Counted from the first letter of the stretch, positions 43,238 through 54,499 are shown. The stretch is DNA of 64,000 nucleotides from Verrucomicrobiota bacterium JB022 (GCA_030673845.1 JAUTCQ010000007.1:41086-105085), one strand, 5' to 3'. Notes: generated by a model from the sequence alone, not told the origin. Program-made: numbers and translations.

Positions 43238-44092
43238 CTAGAGAGAAGTCGGTTCGCTTTCCCCGTCTTCCGTGGAAAACGACGCAATCGAAAGCGCGAG
43301 TTCTTCTACTTTAGCCACTTTGGCGCCATTGCAAGTTATGGTGCCGGAGAATTGTGCGAGCGGGGAGTGGACGCGCAGCAGTTTCACCTTGAGCTGCAAG
43401 GTGTCTTGCGGTCGGCAAATACGGTGGCAGCGAATGCCTTCGGCCGAGAGGAAATAGATGGACTTGGGGTCGACGAGGCCCTTCAACTCGGCCTTCTGGC
43501 TCTTGAGCAGGTAGAAGACGGCGAGCTGGCCGAGGGCTTCGAGCATGAGCGAGGCCGGGAACACGGGGTTGCCGCGGAAGTGGCCTTCGAGGAACTCTTC
43601 CTGCCCCGAGATGCGGTAGCTGCCCTCGGCGAATTCGCCGTCCATCTTCGCGTCGTGCAGGAAGAGGAAGGGGGGCTGGTGCGGCATCAGGTTGAGCAGT
43701 TGCTCGAAGGTAAACTTTTCGCCGCCGAACTCGATCGGCTCGCCCTTGATCTTGGCGTCGAGGTAGCGCTTCACATCGCCGAGGGTGCGCAGGTGGCGCA
43801 GTTCCTCGTTCTCGATCGAGATCGTGAGCACTTCTTCCGTCAGCATGACGATTTCGACGAGGAGCAGCGAATCGATGCCGAGATCTTCCATCAGGCGGAC
43901 GTCGTCGCCGCCTTCCCAGATCTTCGGGCGGACTTCTGGATCGGCAAAGCGTTCGACGATCCCGAGCACGATGGTGGGGATCAATTCAGGATCGCGGCTG
44001 GTCTGGAAGCTGATCGCTGCTTCAATCGTGCGCTCGGAGCATCGCTTCAGCGATTCACGCAATTCCTGTTCTTTCAGCGTCGATTGGGACAT
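43238..44092 (-). CDS. Acyl carrier protein fused to a FabZ/FabA-like hot-dog dehydratase
   Basis: 284 residues. N-terminal ACP domain with the phosphopantetheine serine S75 in DLGIDSLLLVEIVML. A hot-dog domain follows from about 125, with the dehydratase histidine H138 (LMPHQPPFLFLHDAK) and glutamate E185 (EGHFRGNPVFPASLMLEALG). Both catalytic residues are retained, so it should dehydrate its own tethered beta-hydroxyacyl chain. ACP-dehydratase fusions are unusual in bacteria outside polyketide or PUFA synthases. The ATG at 44092 was chosen. First gene of the four-gene operon. Confidence 0.88.
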   Translation of the reverse strand: MSQSTLKEQELRESLKRCSERTIEAAISFQTSRDPELIPTIVLGIVERFADPEVRPKIWEGGDDVRLMEDLGIDSLLLVEIVMLTEEVLTISIENEELRHLRTLGDVKRYLDAKIKGEPIEFGGEKFTFEQLLNLMPHQPPFLFLHDAKMDGEFAEGSYRISGQEEFLEGHFRGNPVFPASLMLEALGQLAVFYLLKSQKAELKGLVDPKSIYFLSAEGIRCHRICRPQDTLQLKVKLLRVHSPLAQFSGTITCNGAKVAKVEELALSIASFSTEDGESEPTSL

Positions 44093-44196
44093 GCACAAGT
44101 ATGGTGAGGGGCAGACGAAATGAGGGGGTCTGCGCACATTGGGATCAACAAGCGTAAGAAATCAAGCTTAAGCTTGCCCCTTCGCTAGGCAAGTGA

Positions 44197-46698
<2,502 letters not shown>

Positions 46699-46714
46699 GG
46701 CAGGGCTCCGGGCA

Positions 46715-46749
46715 CAAAAAAACGCGGAACCTGGTTGTGGGTTCCGCGT
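46715..46749 (-). terminator. Rho-independent terminator of the nucleoside phosphorylase gene
   Basis: Perfect ten-base-pair stem ACGCGGAACC/GGTTCCGCGT with an 8-base loop. The T run is on the minus strand, 25 bases after the phosphorylase stop. The same hairpin may also help end ligA transcripts from the other side. Confidence 0.88.
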
Positions 46750-46773
46750 TGGTAAAAAGGTAAACGAAGCGAT

Positions 46774-48111
46774 CTAGGCCACGCGCTCGACGATGAGTTC
46801 GGGCGGGGTCGGGCGCTTGGGAGCGAGGCGGTAGGCCTGCTTGAGGTATTCGAGGGCGCTGTCGAGCTTGGACTCGTCGTTGTAGTGGATCATCATCAGC
46901 GGCTCACCTTGCTTGACCTGGGTGCCCACCTTCTTGATCTCGCTGACGCCGACGGCCGGGTCGAGCTTGCCGCTCTTGTCGCCTTCGGCCAGGATCTGCA
47001 CGCCGCGGGCGATCATGCCGGCGTTGATCGTGTGCACGTAGCCGCGCTTGGGGGCGGGCAGCTTGCGCACGTATTTGGCTTCGGGGAACTTGCTCGGGTC
47101 GTCCAGCACGGAGGTGTCGCCGCCTTGGGCTGCGACCATTTCCTTGAACTTCTCGAAGGCCGCACCTTCCTGCAGCGCGCGTTGCACGCTTTGCTTGGCG
47201 CTGAGGGTCGAGCCCGCGACGCCGGCGAGGCGCACGATCTCCATGCCCATCTTCAGCACCAGCTCTTGCAGGTCTTCGGGGCCTTCGCCCTTGAGCAGCT
47301 TGATGGCTTCCTTGATTTCGAGGGCCGTGCCCACGGTATCGCCGAGCGGCTGGTTCATGTCCGTCACCAGCGCGACGCAGCGGCGCTTCATTGAGCGGCC
47401 GACGCGGGTGATGAAGCGGGCGAGCTGCTTGGCCTGCTCGACTTCCTTGATGAAGGAGCCGTTGCCCCACTTCACGTCCACCACGAGACCTTCGGCACCC
47501 TGGGCCAGCTTGCGGCTGAGCACGGAGGCCGTGATCAGGGGCAGGCTCGGCACCGTGGCGGTGGCCTGGCGCATGTGGTAAAGGATGTCGTCGACCGGGG
47601 CGATTTCCTTGTTCTGCTCCGCGATCACACAGCCCACGTCGTTGAGCTGGTCGACAAAGCTGTCGAGCTTGAGCTGCGGGTTGAACTTCGGGATGGAGGA
47701 AAGCTTGTCGAGCGTGCTGATGACGAAGTCTTCGTCCTGCCCGTTCATGTTGGGCATCACGACGCCGCAGGCGGCTGCGAGAGGCAGGAGGACGAGGCCC
47801 GTCTTGTCACCCACGCCGCCGGTCGAGTAGCGGTCGATCTTGGGTTTGGTGATGCGGGAAAGGTCGACCACTTCGCCGGAGAGCATCATCTCTTCGGCTA
47901 GCGTCGCCGTTTCCTGGGCGCTCATCGGCTGGAAGTAGATGGCCATGCAGAGCGCGGCGAGCTGGTGCTCGGGCATCTCCTTGTCGATCACGGAATCGAC
48001 AATGTAGCGAATTTCATCTTCCGTGAATTCACCGCCATCACGTTTTTTCTCGATCAGGTAGGCAAAGGACGGCGGGATAAACTTGCGCGCGGATACGATT
48101 TTTTTTCTCAT
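46774..48111 (-). CDS. Thymidine/pyrimidine-nucleoside phosphorylase family protein, atypical active site
   Basis: 445 residues, full length for the family. The alpha domain, the glycine-rich STGGVGDKTG, the base-site residues in MRQATATV and ITASVLSRK, and the C-terminal phosphorylase domain are all present. Two motifs are changed against E. coli thymidine phosphorylase. KHSTGGVGD is RYSTGGVGD (Tyr95 for the thymine-contacting His), and the GRGLGHTGGT loop is GQDEDFVIST (124-133). The enzyme probably cleaves a nucleoside with phosphate, but its base or sugar preference may differ, so deoA is not assigned. Confidence 0.8.
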   Translation of the reverse strand: MRKKIVSARKFIPPSFAYLIEKKRDGGEFTEDEIRYIVDSVIDKEMPEHQLAALCMAIYFQPMSAQETATLAEEMMLSGEVVDLSRITKPKIDRYSTGGVGDKTGLVLLPLAAACGVVMPNMNGQDEDFVISTLDKLSSIPKFNPQLKLDSFVDQLNDVGCVIAEQNKEIAPVDDILYHMRQATATVPSLPLITASVLSRKLAQGAEGLVVDVKWGNGSFIKEVEQAKQLARFITRVGRSMKRRCVALVTDMNQPLGDTVGTALEIKEAIKLLKGEGPEDLQELVLKMGMEIVRLAGVAGSTLSAKQSVQRALQEGAAFEKFKEMVAAQGGDTSVLDDPSKFPEAKYVRKLPAPKRGYVHTINAGMIARGVQILAEGDKSGKLDPAVGVSEIKKVGTQVKQGEPLMMIHYNDESKLDSALEYLKQAYRLAPKRPTPPELIVERVA

Positions 48112-48438
48112 GCTTACGTTCGGACGGCTGACCGGTTTGGAGGCTACTCCGTAAGCCTCTTACTCTTAGACCATTATATGGCGTTTTGTCGAGCTTATTC
48201 TCGCAATGCGGCTTTTTGTTGTATATGCGCCGCCCGACGTGGAGGCAGCAAGGGGCTTTCGATCGCCATTCTCGTGCCTGTAATTTAGCACACTTCGCAG
48301 ACTTGGCCGCTGAAATCTGCACCCGGCCTGATCGCGGCGATCAGCGAGGCTGCCAATCGGCTGCAAAACGTAATTTTGGTTTGACCAGTAACGCGTTTTC
48401 GATCCTGCTCCACCGTTCTCAAGTCAAACCATTCAGAA
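48112..48438. other. Divergent promoter region, no gene seen
   Basis: 327 bases between the divergent phosphorylase and outer-membrane-protein genes. It is AT-richer than the genes. Short frames have no coding character. It must hold promoters in both directions. A TTGACC at about 48380 is a possible -35 box for the barrel gene, without a good -10. Confidence 0.4.
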
Positions 48439-48978
48439 ATGTTTAAGAAAACCCTTATCGTGGGTCTGCTCGCTGCTTCGAGCACCCTGTCTGCTGAATT
48501 CATCACCGGTGCTTCCGTCGGCTACCTGTTCGAAGCCGAAGAGCCCATGTACACCGCCCGTTTCGGCTACAGCTTCGCCCACACCGCCGCCCTCAGCGGT
48601 ATCGTGGAAGCTGAAATCGGCTACACGTCGGAAGATGATTACGACATCGACACCGGCATCATCCCGCTGATGGCCAACTACCGCCTGCAGGTCGCCGACG
48701 CCTCCTCCGGCCTCTCGCTCTACGTGGGCGCTGGTCTGGGTTTCTCCAAGGTTACGCTGGACACCAATAGCAACCTTGGTGAAGACGACGATTACACCTT
48801 CACTTGGCAAGTGCTGGCCGGCATCGAATACGCAGTGGCCGAAAACGTCTCCTTGCGCCTCGGCTACCGCTATATCGAGCTGGACGACGTCAAGCTGTTC
48901 GAAGACAGCTGGTTCGGTGGCGAGTATGAAGTCGGCTACGACAGCGCTGTCGAACTCGGTGTGAACTTCAGCTTCTAA
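48439..48978 (+). CDS. Outer-membrane beta-barrel protein (OmpA/porin-like fold)
   Basis: 179 residues. Signal peptide with a basic start and hydrophobic core (MFKKTLIVGLLAASSTLSA), cleavage expected after SA. The mature part alternates aromatic and polar residues in strands such as YTARFGYSFAH, LYVGAGLGF, WQVLAGIEYAV and VSLRLGYRYIEL, and ends ELGVNFSF with the terminal phenylalanine needed for Bam insertion. About eight strands are likely. The loops are acidic. No specific function is inferred. Its own terminator follows. Confidence 0.85.
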   Translation: MFKKTLIVGLLAASSTLSAEFITGASVGYLFEAEEPMYTARFGYSFAHTAALSGIVEAEIGYTSEDDYDIDTGIIPLMANYRLQVADASSGLSLYVGAGLGFSKVTLDTNSNLGEDDDYTFTWQVLAGIEYAVAENVSLRLGYRYIELDDVKLFEDSWFGGEYEVGYDSAVELGVNFSF

Positions 48979-49001
48979 GGTCTGACCGGCTTTTGTTTCC
49001 C

Positions 49002-49037
49002 AAACGGTGCCTGTTCTTGTGGGCACCGTTTCTTTTT
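49002..49037 (+). terminator. Rho-independent terminator after the barrel gene
   Basis: Perfect stem AAACGGTGCC/GGCACCGTTT with a 10-base loop, then CTTTTT, 24 bases past the stop. Confidence 0.9.
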
Positions 49038-49099
49038 GCCCACGGTGCGCGGACTTCCGCACTTGCCCTTTGGCGGGCGGTCTCTTTCATTGCCCGCTT

Positions 49100-50884
49100 A
49101 TGGAGCAGATCGCGTTTTCCCCCGCGCAGGTGATCGACCAGGCGCTGCGGCAAGTGGCCGCCGGACTCGAAGACTTCGGACCGGCCTTCGACCCGCAAGT
49201 GCGCCCCGCCGATCCCCGACATGGCGACTTCCAGGCCAACGGCGTCCTGCCTTGGGCCAAGCAGGCCAAGAAGAACCCGCGCGCGCTCGGCCAGGCCCTG
49301 CTCGATGCCCTTGCCGCTTCCAACCTGCTCGACGCCGCCAACGTGCAGTGGGAGCTCGCGGGCCCCGGCTTCATCAATTTCCGCCTCACGCCGCAGTTCC
49401 TGCTCCAGTGGCTGCAAAGCTTTCGCGACGAATCGGCCTTGCGCACTGGCGCGGGTCAGAGCGACCACGGCCGCACGGTGATCGTCGACTACTCCTCGCC
49501 TAACACGGCCAAGGAGATGCACGTGGGCCACATCCGCTCGACCGTCATCGGTGAGGCCGTCGCGCGCCTGCTGGAGTTCTGCGGCGCCAAGGTGATCCGC
49601 GACAACCACATCGGCGACTGGGGCACGCAGTTTGGCATGCTCATCTGGGCAGTCAAAGCCACCGGCACCGACCTGACCCAGGTGCAGGAAGTGACCGAGC
49701 TGGAGGCTCTCTACCGCAAGGGCAGCGCGCATTATAAGTCCAGCCCCGAGGCCGAAGACGAGTGCCGCAACGAGCTGGTGAAGCTCCAGCAGGGCGATGC
49801 CGAAAACCTCCGCATCTGGCAGCAGATCACCGACGCCAGCTGGCGCAACTTCCAGCAGATCTACGACATGCTCGGCGTGAAGTTCGACGAGGTGCTGGGT
49901 GAGAGCTTTTACCGCGACAAGGTCGACCGCATCTACGCGGAGCTGGGCGACCTCAACCTCGCGCAGGAAGACCAGGGCGCGCTGGTGGTGTTCCACCCCG
50001 AGCATCCCCGCTTCAAGACGCAGCCCTTCCTCGTGCGCAAGAAAGACGGTGCCAGCAACTATGCCAGCACCGACCTCGCCACCATCCTCCACCGCGTCGA
50101 GCACTTCAAGGCCGACGAAATGCTCTATGTCGTGGGTCTGCCGCAAGGCGACCACTTCGAGCAGCTTTTCCTGACCGTGCAGAAGTGGTTTGCCGCCAAG
50201 GGCTACCCCGTGCCCGAGATGCGCCACCTGGGCTTCGGCACCGTGTTGGGTGAAGACGGCAAGGCCATCCGCACCCGCTCCGGCGAGAGCGTGAAGCTCA
50301 AGGACCTGTTGAACGAGGCCATCGAGCGCGCCCGCTGCACCGTAGACGCCAAGCAGGCCGAGCGCCCGGCAGAGGAACGCCTGAGCGACGAAGCGTGTGC
50401 CGAAATCGCCCGCGTCGTCGGCCTCGGTGCCATCCGCTATGCCGACCTTTCCCAAAACCGCACCAGCGACTACAAGTTTAGCTGGGAGCAGATGCTCGCC
50501 ATGGAAGGCAACACCGCCCCCTATCTGCTCTACGCGGTGGCCCGCCTGCACAGCATTTTCCGCCGTCTGGGCGTGACCCCGGGCGATGTGGCCGCCGAGC
50601 AAGGCGCCAGTGCCCCGGAGGCAGAAGAAGAAATCGCCCTCGCGCGCAAGCTGCTCGCCTTCCCCTCGGTGATCGAGCAGACCCGTAGCGACCTGCGCCC
50701 GCACTTCCTCTGCACCTACCTTTTCGACCTCGCCGGCGTCTTTAGCAGCTTTTACAACGCCTGCCGCGTGATGGTCGACGAACCGGATGTGCGCGCCCGT
50801 CGCCTCGTCCTGGCCAGCCGCACGCTTACCGTGCTGGAAACCGGCCTCCACCTGCTCGGGCTCGAAACGCTCGAGCGCATGTAA
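49100..50884 (+). CDS. argS: Arginyl-tRNA synthetase
   Basis: 594 residues. The N-terminal Add-1 domain recognises the tRNA D-loop. The HIGH signature is SSPNTAKEMHVGHIRSTV with NHIGDWGTQFG. The KMSKS loop is relaxed to GKAIRTRSGESVKL, normal for many ArgRS. The C-terminal DALR anticodon domain ends LETLERM. The ATG at 49100 follows the terminator of the barrel gene. An upstream open frame to 49007 overlaps that terminator and was rejected. Confidence 0.96.
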   Translation: MEQIAFSPAQVIDQALRQVAAGLEDFGPAFDPQVRPADPRHGDFQANGVLPWAKQAKKNPRALGQALLDALAASNLLDAANVQWELAGPGFINFRLTPQFLLQWLQSFRDESALRTGAGQSDHGRTVIVDYSSPNTAKEMHVGHIRSTVIGEAVARLLEFCGAKVIRDNHIGDWGTQFGMLIWAVKATGTDLTQVQEVTELEALYRKGSAHYKSSPEAEDECRNELVKLQQGDAENLRIWQQITDASWRNFQQIYDMLGVKFDEVLGESFYRDKVDRIYAELGDLNLAQEDQGALVVFHPEHPRFKTQPFLVRKKDGASNYASTDLATILHRVEHFKADEMLYVVGLPQGDHFEQLFLTVQKWFAAKGYPVPEMRHLGFGTVLGEDGKAIRTRSGESVKLKDLLNEAIERARCTVDAKQAERPAEERLSDEACAEIARVVGLGAIRYADLSQNRTSDYKFSWEQMLAMEGNTAPYLLYAVARLHSIFRRLGVTPGDVAAEQGASAPEAEEEIALARKLLAFPSVIEQTRSDLRPHFLCTYLFDLAGVFSSFYNACRVMVDEPDVRARRLVLASRTLTVLETGLHLLGLETLERM

Positions 50885-50900
50885 TCCTTAGCTCCCTCAT

Positions 50901-51365
50901 ATGAAAGCACTCGTCAGCCTTTGCCTCGCCCTCCTGGCCGCCGCCCATCTCTCCGCCCGCACGGTGGAAGAGCAACTGGCACTCGGCAGCGGCCAGCTCG
51001 ACACCCGCGTCTACATCGCCGACCACGGCCAAAGCCTCTCGCTGCAGCTCGATGTGGCGCAAGAGGGCATCGAGGCGCTGCTCCAGATCGGCCCCGAAAG
51101 CCGCACCATCGTCAGCGTGCCGGTGGAGACGCGCAACGGTGCCTTCACCATCGGTCGCGAGTACGTGCGTGACGCCCGCATCGTTTTTGCCGATCAGGCC
51201 GGCCACACCGCCACACTTCCCCTGGCGCAGCTCTTCCGCGCTTCGGAACTGCCCAGCTCGCGCCCCGCCGGCCCGCCCGCCGAAACGCGCCAACCAGCAC
51301 CGGAACCCGAGCGCGACTCCCAGAGCTACTCCCGCGGCAAATCCCGTTTCCTCCGCGTCGAGTAA
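50901..51365 (+). CDS. Secreted hypothetical protein
   Basis: 154 residues. Signal peptide MKALVSLCLALLAAAHLSA, then a small beta-rich domain of about 95 residues (STRVYIADHGQ type strands) and a disordered, proline- and charge-rich tail from about 118. It begins 16 bases after argS and may be in the same transcript. No family was recognised. Periplasmic location is predicted from the signal peptide alone. Confidence 0.6.
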   Translation: MKALVSLCLALLAAAHLSARTVEEQLALGSGQLDTRVYIADHGQSLSLQLDVAQEGIEALLQIGPESRTIVSVPVETRNGAFTIGREYVRDARIVFADQAGHTATLPLAQLFRASELPSSRPAGPPAETRQPAPEPERDSQSYSRGKSRFLRVE

Positions 51366-51392
51366 GGTTTCGCTTCGGGAAAGGCACATCAC

Positions 51393-51426
51393 TCTGGGAC
51401 TGCGGCGCTCCGCGCCGATCTGGTTT
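51393..51426. repeat. 34-base palindromic repeat, copy 1
   Basis: Contains the hairpin CGGCGCTCCGCGCCG and is identical over all 34 bases to 54500-54533. Part of its reverse complement (AACCAGAT) recurs about 60 bases on (near 51488), so 51393-51560 is a decayed inverted pair. Nothing else was seen in 51366-51568. Confidence 0.75.
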
Positions 51427-51568
51427 GAATAGCAAGCTACATTACGCCCGGCGGGAACGACCGTAGACTTTGCACGCTGCTTTAAGAACCAGATCTGGGC
51501 AGAGCCCAGCACTCCCAGAGCGCCCATCTTTGCGGCGCTGCGCCTTGGAGTAAATTTTCCCCCTACCC

Positions 51569-52705
51569 TTACGCGATTTCCCAATCGTAAGGATGCTCGC
51601 TGAGCAGCTCGGGCGCGCCGTTTTCGCGGATGCGCACGACGTCTTCGATGCGGCAGCCGCCGAGGCCGGGGTAATAAAGGCCGGGTTCGACCGTTACGAC
51701 GTGGCCCGGTTGCAGCACGTCGTCGATTCGGCTGACGCGAGGGGGCTCATGCACTTCCAGACCGAGCCCATGCCCCAGGCCGTGGAAGAAGCCGACCGGG
51801 ACGCCGTCGCGGTCTTCGGTCTTGAAGCCCTTCGATTCGAAGAACTCGCACACCCACTGATAGAGGTCGCGGCCATTGGCGCCCGCTACGTGCTGCTTCA
51901 ACACCGTCTGCTGGGCCTCCAGCACGGTCTCGACCAAGACACGCTGCTGCTCGCTGGCCTTGCCCTTGAGGTAGGTGCGGGTCATGTCGCCATGGTAGCC
52001 GCTGGCGAGGTCTTTGGGGAAGATGTCGACCACGATCAGCTCGTTGGGGCGGAGGGGGCCGGCACCCCGATGGTGGGGGTCGCAAGCCTGGTCGCCGCCT
52101 GCCACGATGGTGTCGTGCGATTCGGCGCCACGCTGCAGACAGTCGATCTCGATCAGGCGTTGCAGGCGCTCGCTGGTCAGGTAGTCGCCTTCGAAGTAGA
52201 GCTTGCCGTCGCGCACGGCGCTCGCGCGCAGGGCGTTTTCGACCACGCGGAAGCCACCGGCAGAGGCGGCGTTGCCGGCGCGGATGCCAGCCGCCTCGTC
52301 GTCGCGCTTGAAGGCGCGCTGCGGAAAGATCATGCCCTCGGCCACCTTGACCTTGAGGCGGCGGTTTTTGAGGTCGAAGGCCAGCCCGGTGGGGAAGTCG
52401 TGCGGCACGAGGAAGCCCGGCAGGTCGAACTCTTCGGCCAGCAGGCGCAGGATGTCGACCGGCAGCTTGGTGCGTTGGCCAAACTTTTCGCGTGCCTTGG
52501 CCGCCCAGGTTTCCCACGAGAGGACTTCGTCGAAACGGCCGTCGCGGCGCACGCGGGCGTATTCCAGCCGGTTGACGACGGCGATGGAGCGGCCGTGGCA
52601 GACGAGCGCCAGGATGGGGTCGGGCACGGAGACGCCGCCCAGGTAGAGGACGTCGGCGCTTTGGTGGGTGGAGGCGTAGAGCAGGGGGCAAAGCTCGGCA
52701 GGCAT
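51569..52705 (-). CDS. Xaa-Pro aminopeptidase-like M24 metallopeptidase
   Basis: 378 residues. A creatinase-type N-terminal domain precedes the pita-bread fold. All five metal ligands are visible: Asp in IVVDIFP, Asp in YHGDMTRT, His in FFHGLGHGLGLEVHEPPR, Glu in VTVEPGLYYP and Glu in CRIEDVV. Proline dipeptidase or aminopeptidase P activity is expected. No signal peptide, so it is cytoplasmic. Divergent from the DUF192 lipoprotein with about 48 bases between. Confidence 0.92.
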   Translation of the reverse strand: MPAELCPLLYASTHQSADVLYLGGVSVPDPILALVCHGRSIAVVNRLEYARVRRDGRFDEVLSWETWAAKAREKFGQRTKLPVDILRLLAEEFDLPGFLVPHDFPTGLAFDLKNRRLKVKVAEGMIFPQRAFKRDDEAAGIRAGNAASAGGFRVVENALRASAVRDGKLYFEGDYLTSERLQRLIEIDCLQRGAESHDTIVAGGDQACDPHHRGAGPLRPNELIVVDIFPKDLASGYHGDMTRTYLKGKASEQQRVLVETVLEAQQTVLKQHVAGANGRDLYQWVCEFFESKGFKTEDRDGVPVGFFHGLGHGLGLEVHEPPRVSRIDDVLQPGHVVTVEPGLYYPGLGGCRIEDVVRIRENGAPELLSEHPYDWEIA

Positions 52706-52753
52706 GGAAAATTAGGATTGTGATAGGTCCGCAAGTGTCTAGTCCTTTCGCCT

Positions 52754-53299
52754 ATGAAGCCGAAGCTCTCCCATTGGTTGCGCGTTTCCCTGCTTTTGCT
52801 CGTCGCCGCTCTGGCGGGTTGCGATTCCGGAAACCCGAAGGCCGATCAGGTGGCGAGCCGCGACGAGGCGGCCCCCTTCGAGCAACGCTTCCCCATCCAG
52901 CTGGGCGACCAGACGATCAACGTGCAGCTGGCCATCTCGCCCCGCGAAGGGCAGCAGGGCCTGATGTATCGCGAGAGTCTGGACGAGAACGAGGGCATGA
53001 TCTTCCTCTATCAGGCGCCGCAGCCGATGAGTTTCTGGATGCAGAACGTGCCGATCAACCTCTCGATCGGGTTCTTCGACCCGCAGGGCAGGCTGAAGGA
53101 GGTCTACACGATGTTTGCCTACAACACGCAGTCGATCAAGAGCCGCAGCAGCAACCTCCAGTTTGCCATCGAGATGCGCGACGGCTGGTATCGCGACCAC
53201 AACATCGCCGCCGGTACCCAGCTCGACATGGAGCAGCTCAAGGCCGCCATGCGCGCTCGAGGGGCCGACCCCGCCGATTACGGATGGGTCGAAGAATAG
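52754..53299 (+). CDS. DUF192-domain lipoprotein
   Basis: 181 residues. Lipoprotein signal with the box LLVAALAGC (cysteine ~23). The DUF192 domain follows: VQLAISPREGQQGLMYRESL, then GMIFLYQAPQPMSFWMQNVP and LSIGFFDPQGRL. DUF192 is widespread and its function is unknown. It would sit in the periplasm on a membrane. Its own terminator follows. Confidence 0.88.
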   Translation: MKPKLSHWLRVSLLLLVAALAGCDSGNPKADQVASRDEAAPFEQRFPIQLGDQTINVQLAISPREGQQGLMYRESLDENEGMIFLYQAPQPMSFWMQNVPINLSIGFFDPQGRLKEVYTMFAYNTQSIKSRSSNLQFAIEMRDGWYRDHNIAAGTQLDMEQLKAAMRARGADPADYGWVEE

Positions 53300-53324
53300 T
53301 CGCCGCCCCCAGTTTTTCCTCGCA

Positions 53325-53348
53325 AACCACCCCAACGGGTGGTTTTTT
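53325..53348 (+). terminator. Rho-independent terminator after the DUF192 gene
   Basis: Stem AACCACCC/GGGTGGTT with a 4-base loop, then T residues, 26 bases past the stop and 21 before the next ATG. Confidence 0.85.
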
Positions 53349-53368
53349 GTTGGCACCCCACAAGAGTT

Positions 53369-54484
53369 ATGGCGCTGGTCCTCGTTGTAGATCGCGAAGC
53401 CAAGGTGCAGGACGCCTTTCGCTTCATCCTTGAACCCCTCGGTCACGAAGTGCTGGCCACCGCACGGCCCGATGAGGCGTTGTCGCTCTTTGAGCAGCGC
53501 CAGCCTGCCGTGACCGTGCTGGAGCAGGAAAACCAGGGCTTTGCGCTGCTCGAACGCCTGCGCCGCCAACAGCACGACGCGGCCGTGATCCTGGCCAGCT
53601 CCCGTGCGCGCAAGGAAGATGCGCTGCGTGCGATGCGCAGCGGGGCCCGCGATTTCCTCGTGAAGCCGATGCGCTCGGCGGAGTTTGCGGGCGCGATCCA
53701 CCGCCTGCTGGAGCAGCAGCGGGCGGCCGCCGGCCAGGAGCCCGAGTCGGCCCACCATGCGGTGGAAGACGTCTCACTGCTGGGCCTGTATGGGCAAGAT
53801 CCATCCGTGGTAGCCATGCGCGAGCAGATCCGCGAGCTGCTGGAGCAAAACCATTGCGGCTTCCTGTTGATCCAGGGCGAGACGGGCACTTACAAGCGCG
53901 AGATCGTGCTCTACCTGCACGAGCACCGCCCGGCCCCCAAGGGTGACTACATCCAGCTCGATTGCTCGCTGGAAGAGCCGGATGCGCTCCGCGAGCTGCT
54001 GATCGGTACCGACGGCAAGGGCGGCACCTTGCTGAAGAACCACCCGGGCTCGACCTTGCTGCTGGAGAAGGTCGAGAGCCTGCCGAAGGATATTCAGGAC
54101 GAGCTGGATGAGGTGATCGAGCTCTATCAGGAGCACAATCTGATCGTCTTCCTCGCCGATCACGACCTGGAGCAGGCGATGGCCGAAGACCGCTTCCAGA
54201 TCTCCCTCTTTTTCAAGATCAGCCAGCAACTGATCGACCCGGCCCCGCTGCGCAACCGTCTCGACGACTTGCCGGGCCTCTGCGCCTTCATCCTCCACCA
54301 TTCGCTGGAGTTGACCGACGAGCAGCGCCAGACCGAGTTCACCCCCGAGGCCCTGCATCTGATGATGCAATACCGCTGGCCGGGCAACCTCGTCGAGTTG
54401 GAGAGCGTCGTCGTGCTCGCCGCCCTGGAGGCCGAAGGCGAGACCATCACCGAAGAAATGATCCGCCGCCACCTCGGCATGTAA
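53369..54484 (+). CDS. Degenerate NtrC-type regulator (pseudo-receiver plus broken AAA+ domain)
   Basis: 371 residues. A receiver fold (1-115) lacks the phosphoacceptor: the strand reads TVLEQENQG where an Asp is needed, though K99 remains. The AAA+ domain follows. Its Walker A is altered, GETGTYKR for GESGTGKE. The GAFTGA sigma-54 loop is absent (TDGKGGTLLKN). Walker B is GSTLLLEKV in place of GGTLFLDEI. The PLRNRLDDLP arginine-finger region and YRWPGNLVELE are recognisable. It ends RRHLGM with no Fis-type DNA-binding helix. It cannot be a normal sigma-54 activator and may be a scaffold or adaptor. Confidence 0.85.
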   Translation: MALVLVVDREAKVQDAFRFILEPLGHEVLATARPDEALSLFEQRQPAVTVLEQENQGFALLERLRRQQHDAAVILASSRARKEDALRAMRSGARDFLVKPMRSAEFAGAIHRLLEQQRAAAGQEPESAHHAVEDVSLLGLYGQDPSVVAMREQIRELLEQNHCGFLLIQGETGTYKREIVLYLHEHRPAPKGDYIQLDCSLEEPDALRELLIGTDGKGGTLLKNHPGSTLLLEKVESLPKDIQDELDEVIELYQEHNLIVFLADHDLEQAMAEDRFQISLFFKISQQLIDPAPLRNRLDDLPGLCAFILHHSLELTDEQRQTEFTPEALHLMMQYRWPGNLVELESVVVLAALEAEGETITEEMIRRHLGM

Positions 54485-54499
54485 CTGATCCAGCAGCCC

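Noticed and set aside
53369..54484. Calling this gene a functional sigma-54 activator
   Set aside because: GAFTGA, Walker B acid residues and the DNA-binding helix are all absent.
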